Of a stretch of 64,000 nucleotides of DNA, positions 23,527-33,102 are shown piece by piece (the first letter of the stretch is position 1; each line of letters opens with the position of its first letter). Both the position numbers and the translations under genes were made by a program. Source of the DNA: Acinetobacter rudis (GTDB taxonomy: Bacteria > Pseudomonadota > Gammaproteobacteria > Pseudomonadales > Moraxellaceae); assembly GCF_031157835.1 (NCBI RefSeq), contig NZ_JAVIDR010000006.1, positions 87,607 through 151,606 of the forward strand, written 5' to 3'. A model generated the notes under the pieces. That model ran no database searches. It was not told where the DNA came from and saw only the letters and a list, made by a program, of their open reading frames with translations.

Positions 23527-24210
23527 ATGCAGCAAAGCGAGTCAATTTTTCCTGTACCTGTATTGGTGGTTGAAGATGAACCACTCATGCAAGCACGTTT
23601 AAAAGAAATTTTAGAATTTATTGGCTACCAAGCAAACGATATCATTTTTGCACAAACACTTAAGCAAGCAGAAGAACTCTATAAATTACATCGTGTCTCG
23701 TTGGCATTGATTGATCTAGGTCTACCCGATGGTAGCGGTAATGAATTTATCCGTTACCTAAGAAAACATGATGCGTCTATAGGCATCTTAGTCATCTCTG
23801 CCTGGAGCACTGAAGATGCGATTTTTGAGGCGCTTAAATCTGGCGCAACTGGCTATGTACTCAAAGAACGAGATGACATTGAAGTTGCTATGGCGATTCG
23901 TAGTGTACTACGAGGCGGCGCACCCATTGACCCATTTATGGCACAAAAAATCTTAAAACAACTTGATTTAGAAGAAAAAAAAGCTTGTGAAGAAAGCCCC
24001 CAACAGGCTATAACCAAGATACTCACTAATCGTGAACAACAAATTTTAGAACTGGTTGCGACTGGATTAAGTAACAAAGAAATTGCAGACCAAATTAACC
24101 TCTCTCGCTATACGGTCGAGTCGCATATTAAACACATCTATCGGAAACTTGCAGTATGCACCCGAACCAAAGCTGTCGATACCGCACGCAATTTAGGCTT
24201 ACTCGATTAA
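23527..24210 (+). CDS. NarL/FixJ-type response regulator
   Basis: Two-component DNA-binding regulator paired with the overlapping kinase gene. In the 227 aa, the receiver domain (about 10-130) has the acidic pocket VEDEP (15-19), phospho-acceptor Asp63 in LIDLGLPDGSG, Ser91 and Lys113. The LuxR-type HTH (about 165-225) carries LTNREQQILELVATGLSNKE and YTVESHIKHIYRKL. It is preceded by a GAGAGTGAAG ribosome region. The target genes are not evident from sequence. The convergent pilus cluster next door is a candidate, but that is inference. Confidence 0.93.
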   Translation: MQQSESIFPVPVLVVEDEPLMQARLKEILEFIGYQANDIIFAQTLKQAEELYKLHRVSLALIDLGLPDGSGNEFIRYLRKHDASIGILVISAWSTEDAIFEALKSGATGYVLKERDDIEVAMAIRSVLRGGAPIDPFMAQKILKQLDLEEKKACEESPQQAITKILTNREQQILELVATGLSNKEIADQINLSRYTVESHIKHIYRKLAVCTRTKAVDTARNLGLLD

Positions 24211-26084
24211 TTTGTTTATGGGTATTTTTATGCTGTCTAATGAGCATGTCATTGCATGCATCAACTACAGAGTTTTTGCATTTTGATCATCATCAATGTA
24301 AAGCTCAGCTAAAGCACATCCGCGCAACTCAAGATGCCCCTGAGCTAGCTACTCGACACTGGGTTGATGTCAATCTACCAGATCGGTGGGAGAATCGTTG
24401 GAAAGGTTATAGTGGCCCAGTCTGGTATCAAATCCTCTGGTCACAGCAATGTGACAGCACTCAAAATACACCTATCGCTCTAGCAATACACAGTATTAGC
24501 ATGGCAGGTGAAGTGTATTTAAACCAACAACTCATCTGGAAAGATCGTGCATTAGTAGAACCTTTAAGTCGCAGCTGGAATGCTCCTAGATACTGGATGT
24601 TGACCCCTGCAAACTTTAACACTGGTCTTAACCAGCTTGATATCAAAGTTATTGGTGTTGCCACTCAAACACCTGGTCTTGGTGAAACTCTTTTAGGGCA
24701 CCCCGAAGCCATTATTGATCAACATGAACACTATGCATTTTTTCATCGTACTTTATACTTTATCAACCTAGTTGCCTCGCTCACCTTAGGCATCATTGCT
24801 TTTATCATCTGGCTACTCAGATCCAAAGAATCGACCTTTGGCTGGTTTGCACTCACTTCATTTTTTTGGGCGCTCTTTGTCTACAATATCCTAAGCCTGA
24901 CCACTTTTCCCCATAGCGATACCATACAATTTTCTAAAGTTAATCTGTGTATCCTCATACTATATAACTTATGCTTTATCACTTTTAGTTGGCGCTTTGC
25001 CAATCTAAAATTTAAAAAAACTGAAATTGTGTTGTGGGGTATTTCAATCTTACTCGGCCTTTATCTTGTCTTTGCATCAAATCATCATTTACGACTCGCT
25101 TTATTTATTGGCTTTATTTATATCGTTGTTCTTTTTCTTTTCAATTGCCTATTTTTCCAATGGATTGCTCTTAGAACCAAGCATCCAGAAGTGCGTTTTT
25201 TAGCCTTAGTTTTTTTACTTTACATTATCATCTGCATACATGATGTCGCTAAAATTTTTCTACAACATCAAATGGGTATATTCATTACCCCCTTTAGTGC
25301 CCCTTTAATGACTTTAGCCATTGCCTTGATTTTAGCTTGGCGTATTGCACACAATATGAACCGTATAGAAAACTTTAACCAACAACTCGCACACAATATT
25401 GAACAAAAAAAACTGGAATTAAAACAAGCACTAAAAAACGAGCATGAACTCGAAATAGAAAATATTCGTCTACAAGAACGTATTCACCTTTCACATGAAC
25501 TACATGATGGACTGGGTGGCTCTCTAGTACGCTCAATGTTTTTAGTTGATAAAGCTGAACAGTTTAACAAACAACAATTTATGTCCATCTTAAAGTTATT
25601 ACGTAATGACCTCAGGCAAATCATTGACTCAGGATCAAGCCTAGGCGTTGCGGTTCCTGAATCTCCAATTATTTGGGCAGCACCCTTACGGCGCCGTTTT
25701 ATAGAAATCTTTGATGAACTCGATATACACTCAAATTGGGACATACCGCAGCAATGGCCTGTGCCACCTACAGCATTAGAATTTTTAACCATGGCTCGAG
25801 TTGCAGAAGAAACATTAACCAATGTCCTTAAACACAGTAGAGCCCAAAATGTTCACATTAGTTTGTCACACCATCAGCAACAAGAAATGACATTGCGTAT
25901 TGAGGATGATGGCATAGGCTTTGATCCTAATATGGTACAAACAGGTCTACATGTAGGCTTACATAGTATGCAAATACGTGTTCAAAGAATAGGAGGTATT
26001 TTAAATATCCGATCACAAGCAGGCCAGACCGTTATTGAAGTGATTTTATGTCGTCAACATCACCATTTACCGAACCCAAACTAA
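24156..26084 (+). CDS. 7TMR-DISM-like sensor histidine kinase (HisKA_3)
   Basis: Membrane sensor kinase that should phosphorylate the upstream regulator. The 642 aa comprise a signal peptide (1-36), then a periplasmic jelly-roll-like domain (about 55-180; WKGYSGPVWYQILW and GEVYLNQQLIW resemble sugar-binding folds), seven predicted membrane helices (about 200-400), a coiled coil (405-445), a HisKA_3 box HELHDGLGGSLVRS with likely phospho-His450, and an HATPase domain with EETLTNVLKHS, DDGIGFDPN and GLHSMQIRVQRIGG. The start overlaps the regulator by 55 nt; this is the ATG that preserves a signal peptide. The ligand is unknown. Confidence 0.9.
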   Translation: MHPNQSCRYRTQFRLTRLICLWVFLCCLMSMSLHASTTEFLHFDHHQCKAQLKHIRATQDAPELATRHWVDVNLPDRWENRWKGYSGPVWYQILWSQQCDSTQNTPIALAIHSISMAGEVYLNQQLIWKDRALVEPLSRSWNAPRYWMLTPANFNTGLNQLDIKVIGVATQTPGLGETLLGHPEAIIDQHEHYAFFHRTLYFINLVASLTLGIIAFIIWLLRSKESTFGWFALTSFFWALFVYNILSLTTFPHSDTIQFSKVNLCILILYNLCFITFSWRFANLKFKKTEIVLWGISILLGLYLVFASNHHLRLALFIGFIYIVVLFLFNCLFFQWIALRTKHPEVRFLALVFLLYIIICIHDVAKIFLQHQMGIFITPFSAPLMTLAIALILAWRIAHNMNRIENFNQQLAHNIEQKKLELKQALKNEHELEIENIRLQERIHLSHELHDGLGGSLVRSMFLVDKAEQFNKQQFMSILKLLRNDLRQIIDSGSSLGVAVPESPIIWAAPLRRRFIEIFDELDIHSNWDIPQQWPVPPTALEFLTMARVAEETLTNVLKHSRAQNVHISLSHHQQQEMTLRIEDDGIGFDPNMVQTGLHVGLHSMQIRVQRIGGILNIRSQAGQTVIEVILCRQHHHLPNPN

Positions 26085-26150
26085 ACCACACTCAAGATAT
26101 ATGTTTAGAGAGTTTAGGAAATATGCTAGGCCAATACTTACAACGATTGA

Positions 26151-27128
26151 TCATTGATAAGTCATGCTCATTGTCATGGTGGCATAAACTTGCCCAGGCG
26201 TAATTTTCGGTAAAGTTTGATAATAACTCGCGCTCAATCGAATCTCTGGAAGGTAGCTATAATTACTATATCCTAGTGTATTACCCGCTACTAATGGCGA
26301 ATAAAAAGGGGAACCTACCTGTAAAGCGATACCTACACCACGAGCAAAACCCTCTGCTGTGCTATTTTTTACTACATTGGGGTTAATTGCATCTGCATCT
26401 CTTTGATAGTCAAACTTCACACTAACATAGTTTGGTACATGACCAGGTGAACAAACAAATCCCACGGTAAACTGTTTTTCACCTGCAGTTGCTCCAACAG
26501 CTGTCAACTGTCCAGACCTCAATGTCCCCATATTAACAGTTTGATTAATACTCTGATCACTAAAACCACATGTTGGGTGATTTAACACCGTACTATTAGC
26601 TTGTAACTGAGTCGTTAAAAAAGGTCGGCTTGGGCCATCTGCATCTAGGTAGTAATGCGTTGTAATATTGGCTGCCAAAGGTCCACTGCCTATGACATTC
26701 TCTGTTTTAACCAGCTCAACTGTGAGCTGTTGTCCCAACCCTTGCTTTATATTACTTTGGACTGGGGTTTGAAAGGGAAAATTAACTGGGGACTGTGAAG
26801 CTTGCAAGAAGCGGATGCCAACGCCTTTAATATTGGTTCTATACACATGAGCGAATGATGTTAACTGACTGCCTGTGATCTCTGCTTTAATCATGCCTCC
26901 TGATGAGTCACATTGAGGATGGACTTGCTCGAGTTGGGCCAAGGAAAAATTGCGTGAGCTAATTACAGCACCAATCGCAAGTTTCGGGTCTGGTGCAATC
27001 GTGCCAAATGCCAAATCTAGCTTCTGTGGCATTTGTGTGCCTATGCTACATGCTGCCCAAATATTTTGACTTGATGCAAACAATCCCACTGCAACGACAG
27101 TGAATAAATATTTTTTCTTCATTGACAT
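26151..27128 (-). CDS. Type 1-like fimbrial tip adhesin / minor pilin
   Basis: Probable tip adhesin of the adjacent chaperone-usher pilus. The 325-aa protein has a signal peptide ending IWA-A, then an N-terminal domain (about 25-185) of the length expected for a lectin-type adhesin, followed by a pilin domain starting near HPTCGFSDQ and ending in the alternating strand TMTMSMTY that docks to chaperone or neighbour. The two-domain organisation resembles FimH/MrkD. The ATG overlaps the usher stop by 10 nt; a second ATG two codons in is equally possible. Ligand unknown. Confidence 0.87.
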   Translation of the reverse strand: MSMKKKYLFTVVAVGLFASSQNIWAACSIGTQMPQKLDLAFGTIAPDPKLAIGAVISSRNFSLAQLEQVHPQCDSSGGMIKAEITGSQLTSFAHVYRTNIKGVGIRFLQASQSPVNFPFQTPVQSNIKQGLGQQLTVELVKTENVIGSGPLAANITTHYYLDADGPSRPFLTTQLQANSTVLNHPTCGFSDQSINQTVNMGTLRSGQLTAVGATAGEKQFTVGFVCSPGHVPNYVSVKFDYQRDADAINPNVVKNSTAEGFARGVGIALQVGSPFYSPLVAGNTLGYSNYSYLPEIRLSASYYQTLPKITPGQVYATMTMSMTYQ

Positions 27129-29620
27129 TGCCCCTCAACGAATTGATAACCTTCTTTTTTAAGTGATTCTGCTGTAAGTACATAAGATACTTGGCATTGA
27201 TGCTCTTCAGCATCCCCCCACTTAACATAGAGTGTATTACTAGGCTGATCGGTACGTAACATAATTTGGCTTGCTTGACTTACCACCCCTACAAGCTGAT
27301 TTTTTGTATCATAAACATTAGCAGCAAAAGGCAAAGATTCTCCAGAGCTTCGCTTAGCTTTAATCAATAATGGGAAACCTGTTTTTGTTTTGAATTCAAC
27401 CCGTGAAATTGCACCAGCATAAGGAGCAAGCTCTATACGATTTGATAATAACTCAACCTTAGATAAAGCTGCTTTAGGATCAATTGAAATTTCATTTAAA
27501 CGATATGGTGTGACGTTGGGTATGACTGCATAGCCACGATAATCTATTTTTAATCCAGTGCTGTTATTAACTGCACTTCCTGTCGCTTGATCAGCTTTAA
27601 CCAAAACCATGGTATCAACCATATCAGGGCTAAAACTTACGCCATCAGCATGAGCAACGACAGCGCCTGTTAGAGTCGCTCCCCATTGATTATAGTCCTG
27701 TCCACGACTTGCAGAAACAGCGGCTGTAGCATAAGGGCTACGGTATTGTACATTTGCGCTTATAGCACGATGATGATATCCCAAATCAGAGGCAGTTAAA
27801 CCATAACCAAAAATGTTATCGCGATCAAAACTACCTGAAATACTACTATTATTACCATAGTCTGAAGTAGTATGACTTAAATTTAAATTACGTTTTTTAA
27901 CCTCTAAAGGTAATGATAAAGTGAGAAAATAATGGTTATCTTTATTTCCTTGCTCATCCCACACTTTTTGTGCAGAGATACTGTAATTTAATTGTTTATA
28001 GCTGTTGCTATATCCTAACTGGAAATCTGACTGTGTTTGTGATTGTCCCCAATAATCACGCCATGATCCAATCAAGTACATACTCCCCCAAGCTTTGGGA
28101 AGGTTTTGGTTTAAAGTTATTTCATATTGGTTTTTATAACGCTTCTGCCTATCAATAGACAATCCACGACGCAAATTATCTTGCGTATTAATAGCATCTT
28201 GAAAATTATAATAACCTGAGGTCGAATAATGATAAGTTGCTAAACTTAAATTGGTATTACTCGGTCGCCAAAATTTACTATAGCCAAGCTTGTAGCTTTG
28301 CCCTTGGCTACTTTTCTTTTCAGAATTGGGCAAATCTGTATCCGCATGAGTAACATCAAATGAAATCGCCCCTAAAGATGTTGAAAATGCGCTACCCAGC
28401 TGTAAAGCACGATAATGCTCACTTAAAAGTGTTCCAGTATAGGCTGTCACAAAGTTATTAATACCGCGCTGATACCCACCCTGTACAAAATAATCTTGTT
28501 GTTTAAGATTCTTATCACGTACCTGACCTGTAGTCAGAGCAAAACGTGTACTACCGGGGCGTAACATCTTGGATACTGATGCATAAGGCACGTTAAAACG
28601 TTGAATTTGGCCATTAGCTTCACGTACTGTCACTTGTAACTCACCACCATAACCAGTTGGGTATAGGTCATCAATTACAAATGCTCCTGGAGCAACAGAC
28701 AATTGATAAATGAGTTGGTTATTTTGACGGATTTCAACCATAGCTTGTGTTTGTGCAACGCCATGAATTACAGGTGCATAGCCCATTTGAGTTTCAGGCA
28801 ACATTCGATCATCGCTACGTAACTGTACGCCAGTAAATGCAAAACTATCAAATAACTCACCCGAAGTATAACTTTCACCAAGAGTAAGTACTGCATTCAA
28901 ACCAGGAAAAGCACGTTGTGCATAACTATTAATACTGTTGTATTCAGTGCCTATACCATTTTGTTTTGTAGCAACAGCATTATGGCGTAACTGCCATCCT
29001 GCTAGATTTATTCCAGCATTCAATGTTAAATATTGAGAGTCTGTACTTTCGTGATCATAACGAGTTTGTAGCGTATTAAAGTTATAACTTAAAAATCCAG
29101 CATTAATTCCACGATCCCACAATTCAGGTGATACAAAACCACGAACATTATGTTTCATATAAAATTGAGGAATAGTAATGTCATAACGCATTTCATTAAA
29201 ATTAAATTGAGCACTGGCATTATCCATCCAGCTTGAAAGTATCTGACACTGTGACTGGGGTTTAACTTTTTTAAGATTAACACCCAGTTGAGTTAATTGC
29301 TCAAGCTCAAAACAATGATCAACATTTTGGTTAGCATCTAATGCTTTAAATTCTAACTCTTTTCGCCCAACCCATAGACCATTAACATAAATATTCAGTA
29401 AATATCGACCTTCATGGATTGGATTACCATACGCATAGTCAGAAAGTTTAATTCCTTCTGCAGCTCCAAATAACATTGATTGATCAAATTCGGCATAACT
29501 AGATGCTGCATATATATTGGTTCCGACTAAACACAGAGGAAAAGTAGCAGCAAACCAACCCATCTGTAGACAACAATGAGTCAACAGCTTGATTTTAAAG
29601 CTGGATTTTAATTTACCCAT
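27119..29620 (-). CDS. Fimbrial outer-membrane usher (FimD/PapC family)
   Basis: Classical usher for pilus secretion, distinct from EcpC. The 833-aa protein has a signal peptide (to about residue 38). The N-terminal domain includes FDQSMLFG and LLNIYVNGLWVGRKELEF. The barrel/plug region shows VAPGAFVIDDLYPTGYGGEL and VTVREANG, a well-conserved PapC signature. The C-terminal domains show NVTPYRLNEISIDPKAAL and a Cys pair (HQCQVSY, EGQCQ). It is between the chaperone (16 nt upstream) and the tip gene (overlapping). Confidence 0.94.
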   Translation of the reverse strand: MGKLKSSFKIKLLTHCCLQMGWFAATFPLCLVGTNIYAASSYAEFDQSMLFGAAEGIKLSDYAYGNPIHEGRYLLNIYVNGLWVGRKELEFKALDANQNVDHCFELEQLTQLGVNLKKVKPQSQCQILSSWMDNASAQFNFNEMRYDITIPQFYMKHNVRGFVSPELWDRGINAGFLSYNFNTLQTRYDHESTDSQYLTLNAGINLAGWQLRHNAVATKQNGIGTEYNSINSYAQRAFPGLNAVLTLGESYTSGELFDSFAFTGVQLRSDDRMLPETQMGYAPVIHGVAQTQAMVEIRQNNQLIYQLSVAPGAFVIDDLYPTGYGGELQVTVREANGQIQRFNVPYASVSKMLRPGSTRFALTTGQVRDKNLKQQDYFVQGGYQRGINNFVTAYTGTLLSEHYRALQLGSAFSTSLGAISFDVTHADTDLPNSEKKSSQGQSYKLGYSKFWRPSNTNLSLATYHYSTSGYYNFQDAINTQDNLRRGLSIDRQKRYKNQYEITLNQNLPKAWGSMYLIGSWRDYWGQSQTQSDFQLGYSNSYKQLNYSISAQKVWDEQGNKDNHYFLTLSLPLEVKKRNLNLSHTTSDYGNNSSISGSFDRDNIFGYGLTASDLGYHHRAISANVQYRSPYATAAVSASRGQDYNQWGATLTGAVVAHADGVSFSPDMVDTMVLVKADQATGSAVNNSTGLKIDYRGYAVIPNVTPYRLNEISIDPKAALSKVELLSNRIELAPYAGAISRVEFKTKTGFPLLIKAKRSSGESLPFAANVYDTKNQLVGVVSQASQIMLRTDQPSNTLYVKWGDAEEHQCQVSYVLTAESLKKEGYQFVEGQCQ

Positions 29621-29635
29621 GATTGCCCTCTTTAA

Positions 29636-30367
29636 TTACTTTAAATCAATCTTATGTTGATTCATGCCCCCATAATCATTAATGCTTTCCATTTCTAAGC
29701 TTTTGACTGAGTGATCTTTGAGAGAAATACGCTGCTGTTGAAATGGTGCAATCATGAGCCCTTCAGGGGTTAACTCAATAGATGAATGAGCTGTATTGAC
29801 CGTCTTTAAACTTGAAATATTGACAAAATATGCAGTTGGATTGCTTATCTCAATCTCGTCCCCCACTTTATTCCATTGCAAATCATTGGGTGCATATACT
29901 GTTTTTTCAGCAAGTTGGGCTGGACGATAAAACAATTTAATTCGGCTACGAATAGCAATCTGTAACAAGCTTTGATCTTTAACCTGATCGCCTTCCTTTA
30001 GCTTAGGTTTAGCAGGTATATCTAATATATTGAGCCAAAAAACAGATTCACGATCTTGTGGCAATTGATGATGTACTAATGAAATTTGTATACTCTGTCC
30101 AGTATTTGCATCAACTCGACTTACGGGAGGAGTCAACACAAAAGGAACTTCAATTTTATCCGGTGTGATATCTGCATCACCATCATCAATCCAAGATTGC
30201 ATCATCGCTGGTGTATCACCTTCGTTCTTCACCTGAACCGTTACGACTTTTTCATTACCTGGATAAATGACCCGCGTACCATTAATGATAATCGCAGCAT
30301 TCGTCATCATGCTAGAGCCCCAAATCACAGCAAAAGCACCAACATAACTCATTGATTTTGCAAACAT
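29636..30367 (-). CDS. Fimbrial periplasmic chaperone (PapD/FimC family)
   Basis: Folds and delivers pilins of the type-1-like cluster. The 243-aa protein has a signal peptide ending near TNA. Two Ig domains are recognisable: INGTRVIYPGNEKVVTVQVKN (N-terminal A1 strand, with Arg of TRVIYPG in the subunit-binding cleft), PPVSRVDANTGQSIQI, ESVFWLNILDIPAKP, and LQIAIRSRIKLFYRP, with the conserved basic residues. It lies 31 nt after the pilin gene and 15 nt before the usher. Confidence 0.95.
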   Translation of the reverse strand: MFAKSMSYVGAFAVIWGSSMMTNAAIIINGTRVIYPGNEKVVTVQVKNEGDTPAMMQSWIDDGDADITPDKIEVPFVLTPPVSRVDANTGQSIQISLVHHQLPQDRESVFWLNILDIPAKPKLKEGDQVKDQSLLQIAIRSRIKLFYRPAQLAEKTVYAPNDLQWNKVGDEIEISNPTAYFVNISSLKTVNTAHSSIELTPEGLMIAPFQQQRISLKDHSVKSLEMESINDYGGMNQHKIDLK

Positions 30368-30398
30368 ATCACACCTTCAAAAGCTTAAATATAAATAA

Positions 30399-30929
30399 TT
30401 ATTTATAGTCAACTTTAAATGTAGCATAAGTATCTACAATACCTTGAGTTGCCTTACCTGTTGCGTAGTAACGTGCAACAAATGGATAGCTAACAACAGC
30501 ATCATCAACTAAAGCTTCTTTATAATGACTTTTATCCTGTTGAGCTAAATTGATTGTTTGGCCATTTGCCATAATTTGAATATCAACGTTATCCGCTGCA
30601 TAAGGACCAGTAAAAGTATTTTTCAAAGTACCTGTTGTACCGTTCACATTCACTTGGTCGAATTTAACACCAGCCGTTACCCCAGCTGTACAGTTTACAA
30701 ATTCAATATTAAAGTTTGCACTTTCAGTTGAAGTTGCACCTGCTGTTAACAAAGATGAAGAGCGTACAGAAGGTAAAAATACATGTTGATTTTCAGAAGT
30801 ATTTTTTACTTGGCATGTTTGACCATAAACATAACCATGAAAATTAACCTTACCTGTAGTACCCGCAAAGCTTGAGCCTGCATATAAACACAATGAAAGC
30901 ATCGATAAAGAACTAAGAAGTTTATTCAT
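30399..30929 (-). CDS. Type 1-like fimbrial major pilin
   Basis: Major structural subunit of the second pilus. From the ATG at 30929 (GGGA 7 nt upstream) the protein is 176 aa; an ATG four codons earlier lacks a ribosome site. The signal peptide ends SSFA-G. Features of type 1 pilins: GKVNFHGYVYGQTCQVK with the first Cys, a second Cys in EFVNCTAG, and a C-terminal alternating strand with penultimate Tyr (ATFKVDYK). It is the first gene of the four-gene cluster, preceded by a long AT-rich region. Confidence 0.94.
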   Translation of the reverse strand: MNKLLSSLSMLSLCLYAGSSFAGTTGKVNFHGYVYGQTCQVKNTSENQHVFLPSVRSSSLLTAGATSTESANFNIEFVNCTAGVTAGVKFDQVNVNGTTGTLKNTFTGPYAADNVDIQIMANGQTINLAQQDKSHYKEALVDDAVVSYPFVARYYATGKATQGIVDTYATFKVDYK

Positions 30930-31391
30930 TTTAAATCCCATTTGATATCAAAGACCCCAATTCTCATTCCATGCAGAAATTCAAAAATTGAAATCAAATA
31001 TTAATTTAACCAGACCATTAATAAATCTTCTGGATATTTATACCGATGTGGTATGTGTTCAATTTAATACTTTCCCACCTTATTAAAACATCCCTAGAAT
31101 TTGGTATTTTTTCTTTATTTTCATATGGTTATATTTAATTAAAATATTAAATATACCCAATAATAGGGATAGCTTTATTAAAAAATAATGTATTCAAAGT
31201 AATTAATATTTTTAATTAAATGTATTTAAATTATTAATATAAATTTATTTAAAATCAATCTTAATAATAATGTGTTTAACAATAACATTTATATTATTTA
31301 TGTGAAAAAAATCACATTAAAAATGTATTAACAAAATAACAGCCTTAGAAATATTCTTTTATCCTTAATAATTAACAATAAAATTCCATCT
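30930..31391. other. AT-rich region upstream of the pilin gene
   Basis: About 460 bp without a gene, very AT-rich, especially 31120-31390. A 12-bp perfect palindrome TTTGATATCAAA sits at 30941-30952, just upstream of the pilin start. The promoter should lie here but I cannot place it with confidence. It resembles the ecpA upstream region in composition. Confidence 0.5.
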
Positions 31392-31392
31392 A

Positions 31393-31423
31393 AAAAAAAT
31401 GCGCCATAATCGGCGCATTTTTT
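31393..31423 (-). terminator. Terminator after the Bax-inhibitor-like gene
   Basis: ATGCGCC and GGCGCAT flank a 6-nt loop, with A-run and T-run on the two sides. It is about 20 nt beyond the stop of the minus-strand gene at 31443-32177. Confidence 0.88.
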
Positions 31424-31442
31424 AACATTGGATCAGACAATA

Positions 31443-32177
31443 TTAGTCATCACCTTGAATTAAGCTTAATAAACGTAAAAATGAATAATACATCCAAACT
31501 AAGGTTGCCAATAATGCAATACCACACAACCATTCAAACGCTTTAGGTGCTCGTTGAGCAGCAGCATTTTCAATCAAGTCAAAGTCAAGAATTAAGTTCA
31601 ATGAAGCAATCACTGCAACAAATGCTGCAAAGCCAATACCCAACCAATTGCTCTCAAACACATAAGGAATACTTGAACTAAATGCTAGGCTCATCACCAT
31701 TTGCACCACAAACACCAGAGCAATGGCAATCGTGGCAGACATCACCACAGCTTTGAATTTTTCAGTAGCACGAATGATTTGCATACGATACAAAGCAAAC
31801 ATCACTAAAGTGGTAACAAAAGTTGCAAGTAAAGCTTGCAAAGGTACACCAGGGAATTTGATTTGAAAAATTACCGATACACCACCTAAAAATGCACCTT
31901 CAAATAAAGCATATGGAATCGCTAAAGTACGTGCAGTATTCGGTTTAAATGTAGTAATTAGGGCTAAAATAAAACCACCAATTGCCCCAACGATTGCGCC
32001 AGCATAGGCCAATTGGATATTTAATGTTAAAAAGCTATAAAGAAATAATGATAGGCCGACCACTGCTGCAATCACGGTCAACAAAACTGATTTTTGAATA
32101 GCGCCTTGAACAGTCATTGGCTGACTAAAATCAGCATGCGTCTCAACGCGATTAAAGATAGGATTTTGACTTTGCAT
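31443..32177 (-). CDS. Bax inhibitor-1/YccA family membrane protein
   Basis: Multi-pass inner-membrane protein of the BI-1 superfamily, whose members include calcium-leak channels and FtsH modulators. The 244 aa have a soluble N-terminus (SQNPIFNRVETHADFSQPM), then seven hydrophobic segments from about residue 31 to 240. The conserved ALFEGAFLGGVSVIFQ (about 91-106) and acidic FDLIENAAAQRAP near the C-terminus match the family. Monocistronic. Specific function in this organism is not known from sequence. Confidence 0.9.
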   Translation of the reverse strand: MQSQNPIFNRVETHADFSQPMTVQGAIQKSVLLTVIAAVVGLSLFLYSFLTLNIQLAYAGAIVGAIGGFILALITTFKPNTARTLAIPYALFEGAFLGGVSVIFQIKFPGVPLQALLATFVTTLVMFALYRMQIIRATEKFKAVVMSATIAIALVFVVQMVMSLAFSSSIPYVFESNWLGIGFAAFVAVIASLNLILDFDLIENAAAQRAPKAFEWLCGIALLATLVWMYYSFLRLLSLIQGDD

Positions 32178-32329
32178 AATTTACTCGAAAAATATTTTGA
32201 ATTTTATAACATAAAATTTGATCAATTGACCCATAATCGAAAAAATTGAGTCGAGATACCTCACTGACTACATCGATTTAGATCATATCTTTATGAGTCT
32301 GACCATCACAGCCAAACAATCTTTAATAT

Positions 32330-32358
32330 AACACAGGGTCAAGCAACAACCCTGTGTT
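32330..32358 (-). terminator. Possible orn terminator hairpin
   Basis: AACACAGGGT pairs perfectly with ACCCTGTGTT around a 9-nt loop, about 60 nt past the orn stop. There is no clear T-run, so termination may be Rho-assisted or the stem may have another role. Confidence 0.4.
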
Positions 32359-32418
32359 CAATACAGCATAGTACATGTCAATTTAAGACAAACTGATGAA
32401 AGCGTTTTGTTTCAAGTT

Positions 32419-32976
32419 TTAGTCTTTATTCATAATGAAAAAATATTCACGATAGTATTTAAGTTCAGCAATCGAATCACGAATATCATCCATCGCTAGA
32501 TGAGATGCATTTTTCTTTAAACCACTCATAATTTCAGGGCGCCAGCGTTTAGCCAATTCTTTTACTGATGACACATCTAAGTTACGATAATGAAAATATT
32601 GCTCCATCTCTGGCATTAAACGATGCAAAAAACGACGATCTTGGCAGATCGAATTGCCACACATTGGTGATGTCTTTGGATTAACCCATTTTTTCAAAAA
32701 CTCAAGTGTTTGTTGTTCCGCATCTTGAGCAGTCAATTTACTACGACGTACACGCTCAATAAGGCCAGATTGACCATGTTGACGGGTATTCCACTCGTCC
32801 ATTGCATTGAGCACTACGTCAGATTGATGCACCGCCAATACTGGGCCTTCAGCCAAAATGTTAAGATTATCATCGGTTACGATTGTAGCAACTTCAATAA
32901 TATAGTCTTTATCTGTATCTAGACCCGTCATTTCCAGATCAATCCAAATCAAACGTGAATCAGGCGTGCTACTCAT
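32419..32976 (-). CDS. orn: Oligoribonuclease
   Basis: 3'-5' exonuclease that finishes RNA turnover and degrades linear di-GMP (pGpG). From the ATG at 32976 the protein has 185 aa, the family length. An upstream start at 33033 would add 19 non-conserved residues. DEDDh motifs: IDLEMTGLD (Exo I; Asp13, Glu15), then [15 protein letters not shown] and [11 protein letters not shown] (Exo III His/Asp). Divergent from rsgA, the same arrangement as in E. coli. Confidence 0.96.
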   Translation of the reverse strand: MSSTPDSRLIWIDLEMTGLDTDKDYIIEVATIVTDDNLNILAEGPVLAVHQSDVVLNAMDEWNTRQHGQSGLIERVRRSKLTAQDAEQQTLEFLKKWVNPKTSPMCGNSICQDRRFLHRLMPEMEQYFHYRNLDVSSVKELAKRWRPEIMSGLKKNASHLAMDDIRDSIAELKYYREYFFIMNKD

Positions 32977-33102
32977 AAACTTATAATCTTCATCAGAGTA
33001 AAAAACCAATATACTAGCAAATTTCTTAGTCATTCGCTGTAATTAGTGACGCTTACATGATATTTTTGCCACTATCAACGTATTGGTATGATTAGGATAT
33101 GA

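Noticed and set aside
26048..26203. A 51-codon frame spanning the end of the histidine kinase and the start of the convergent pilus region
   Set aside because: It overlaps both real genes, has no ribosome site and is out of the kinase frame. Likely a shadow.
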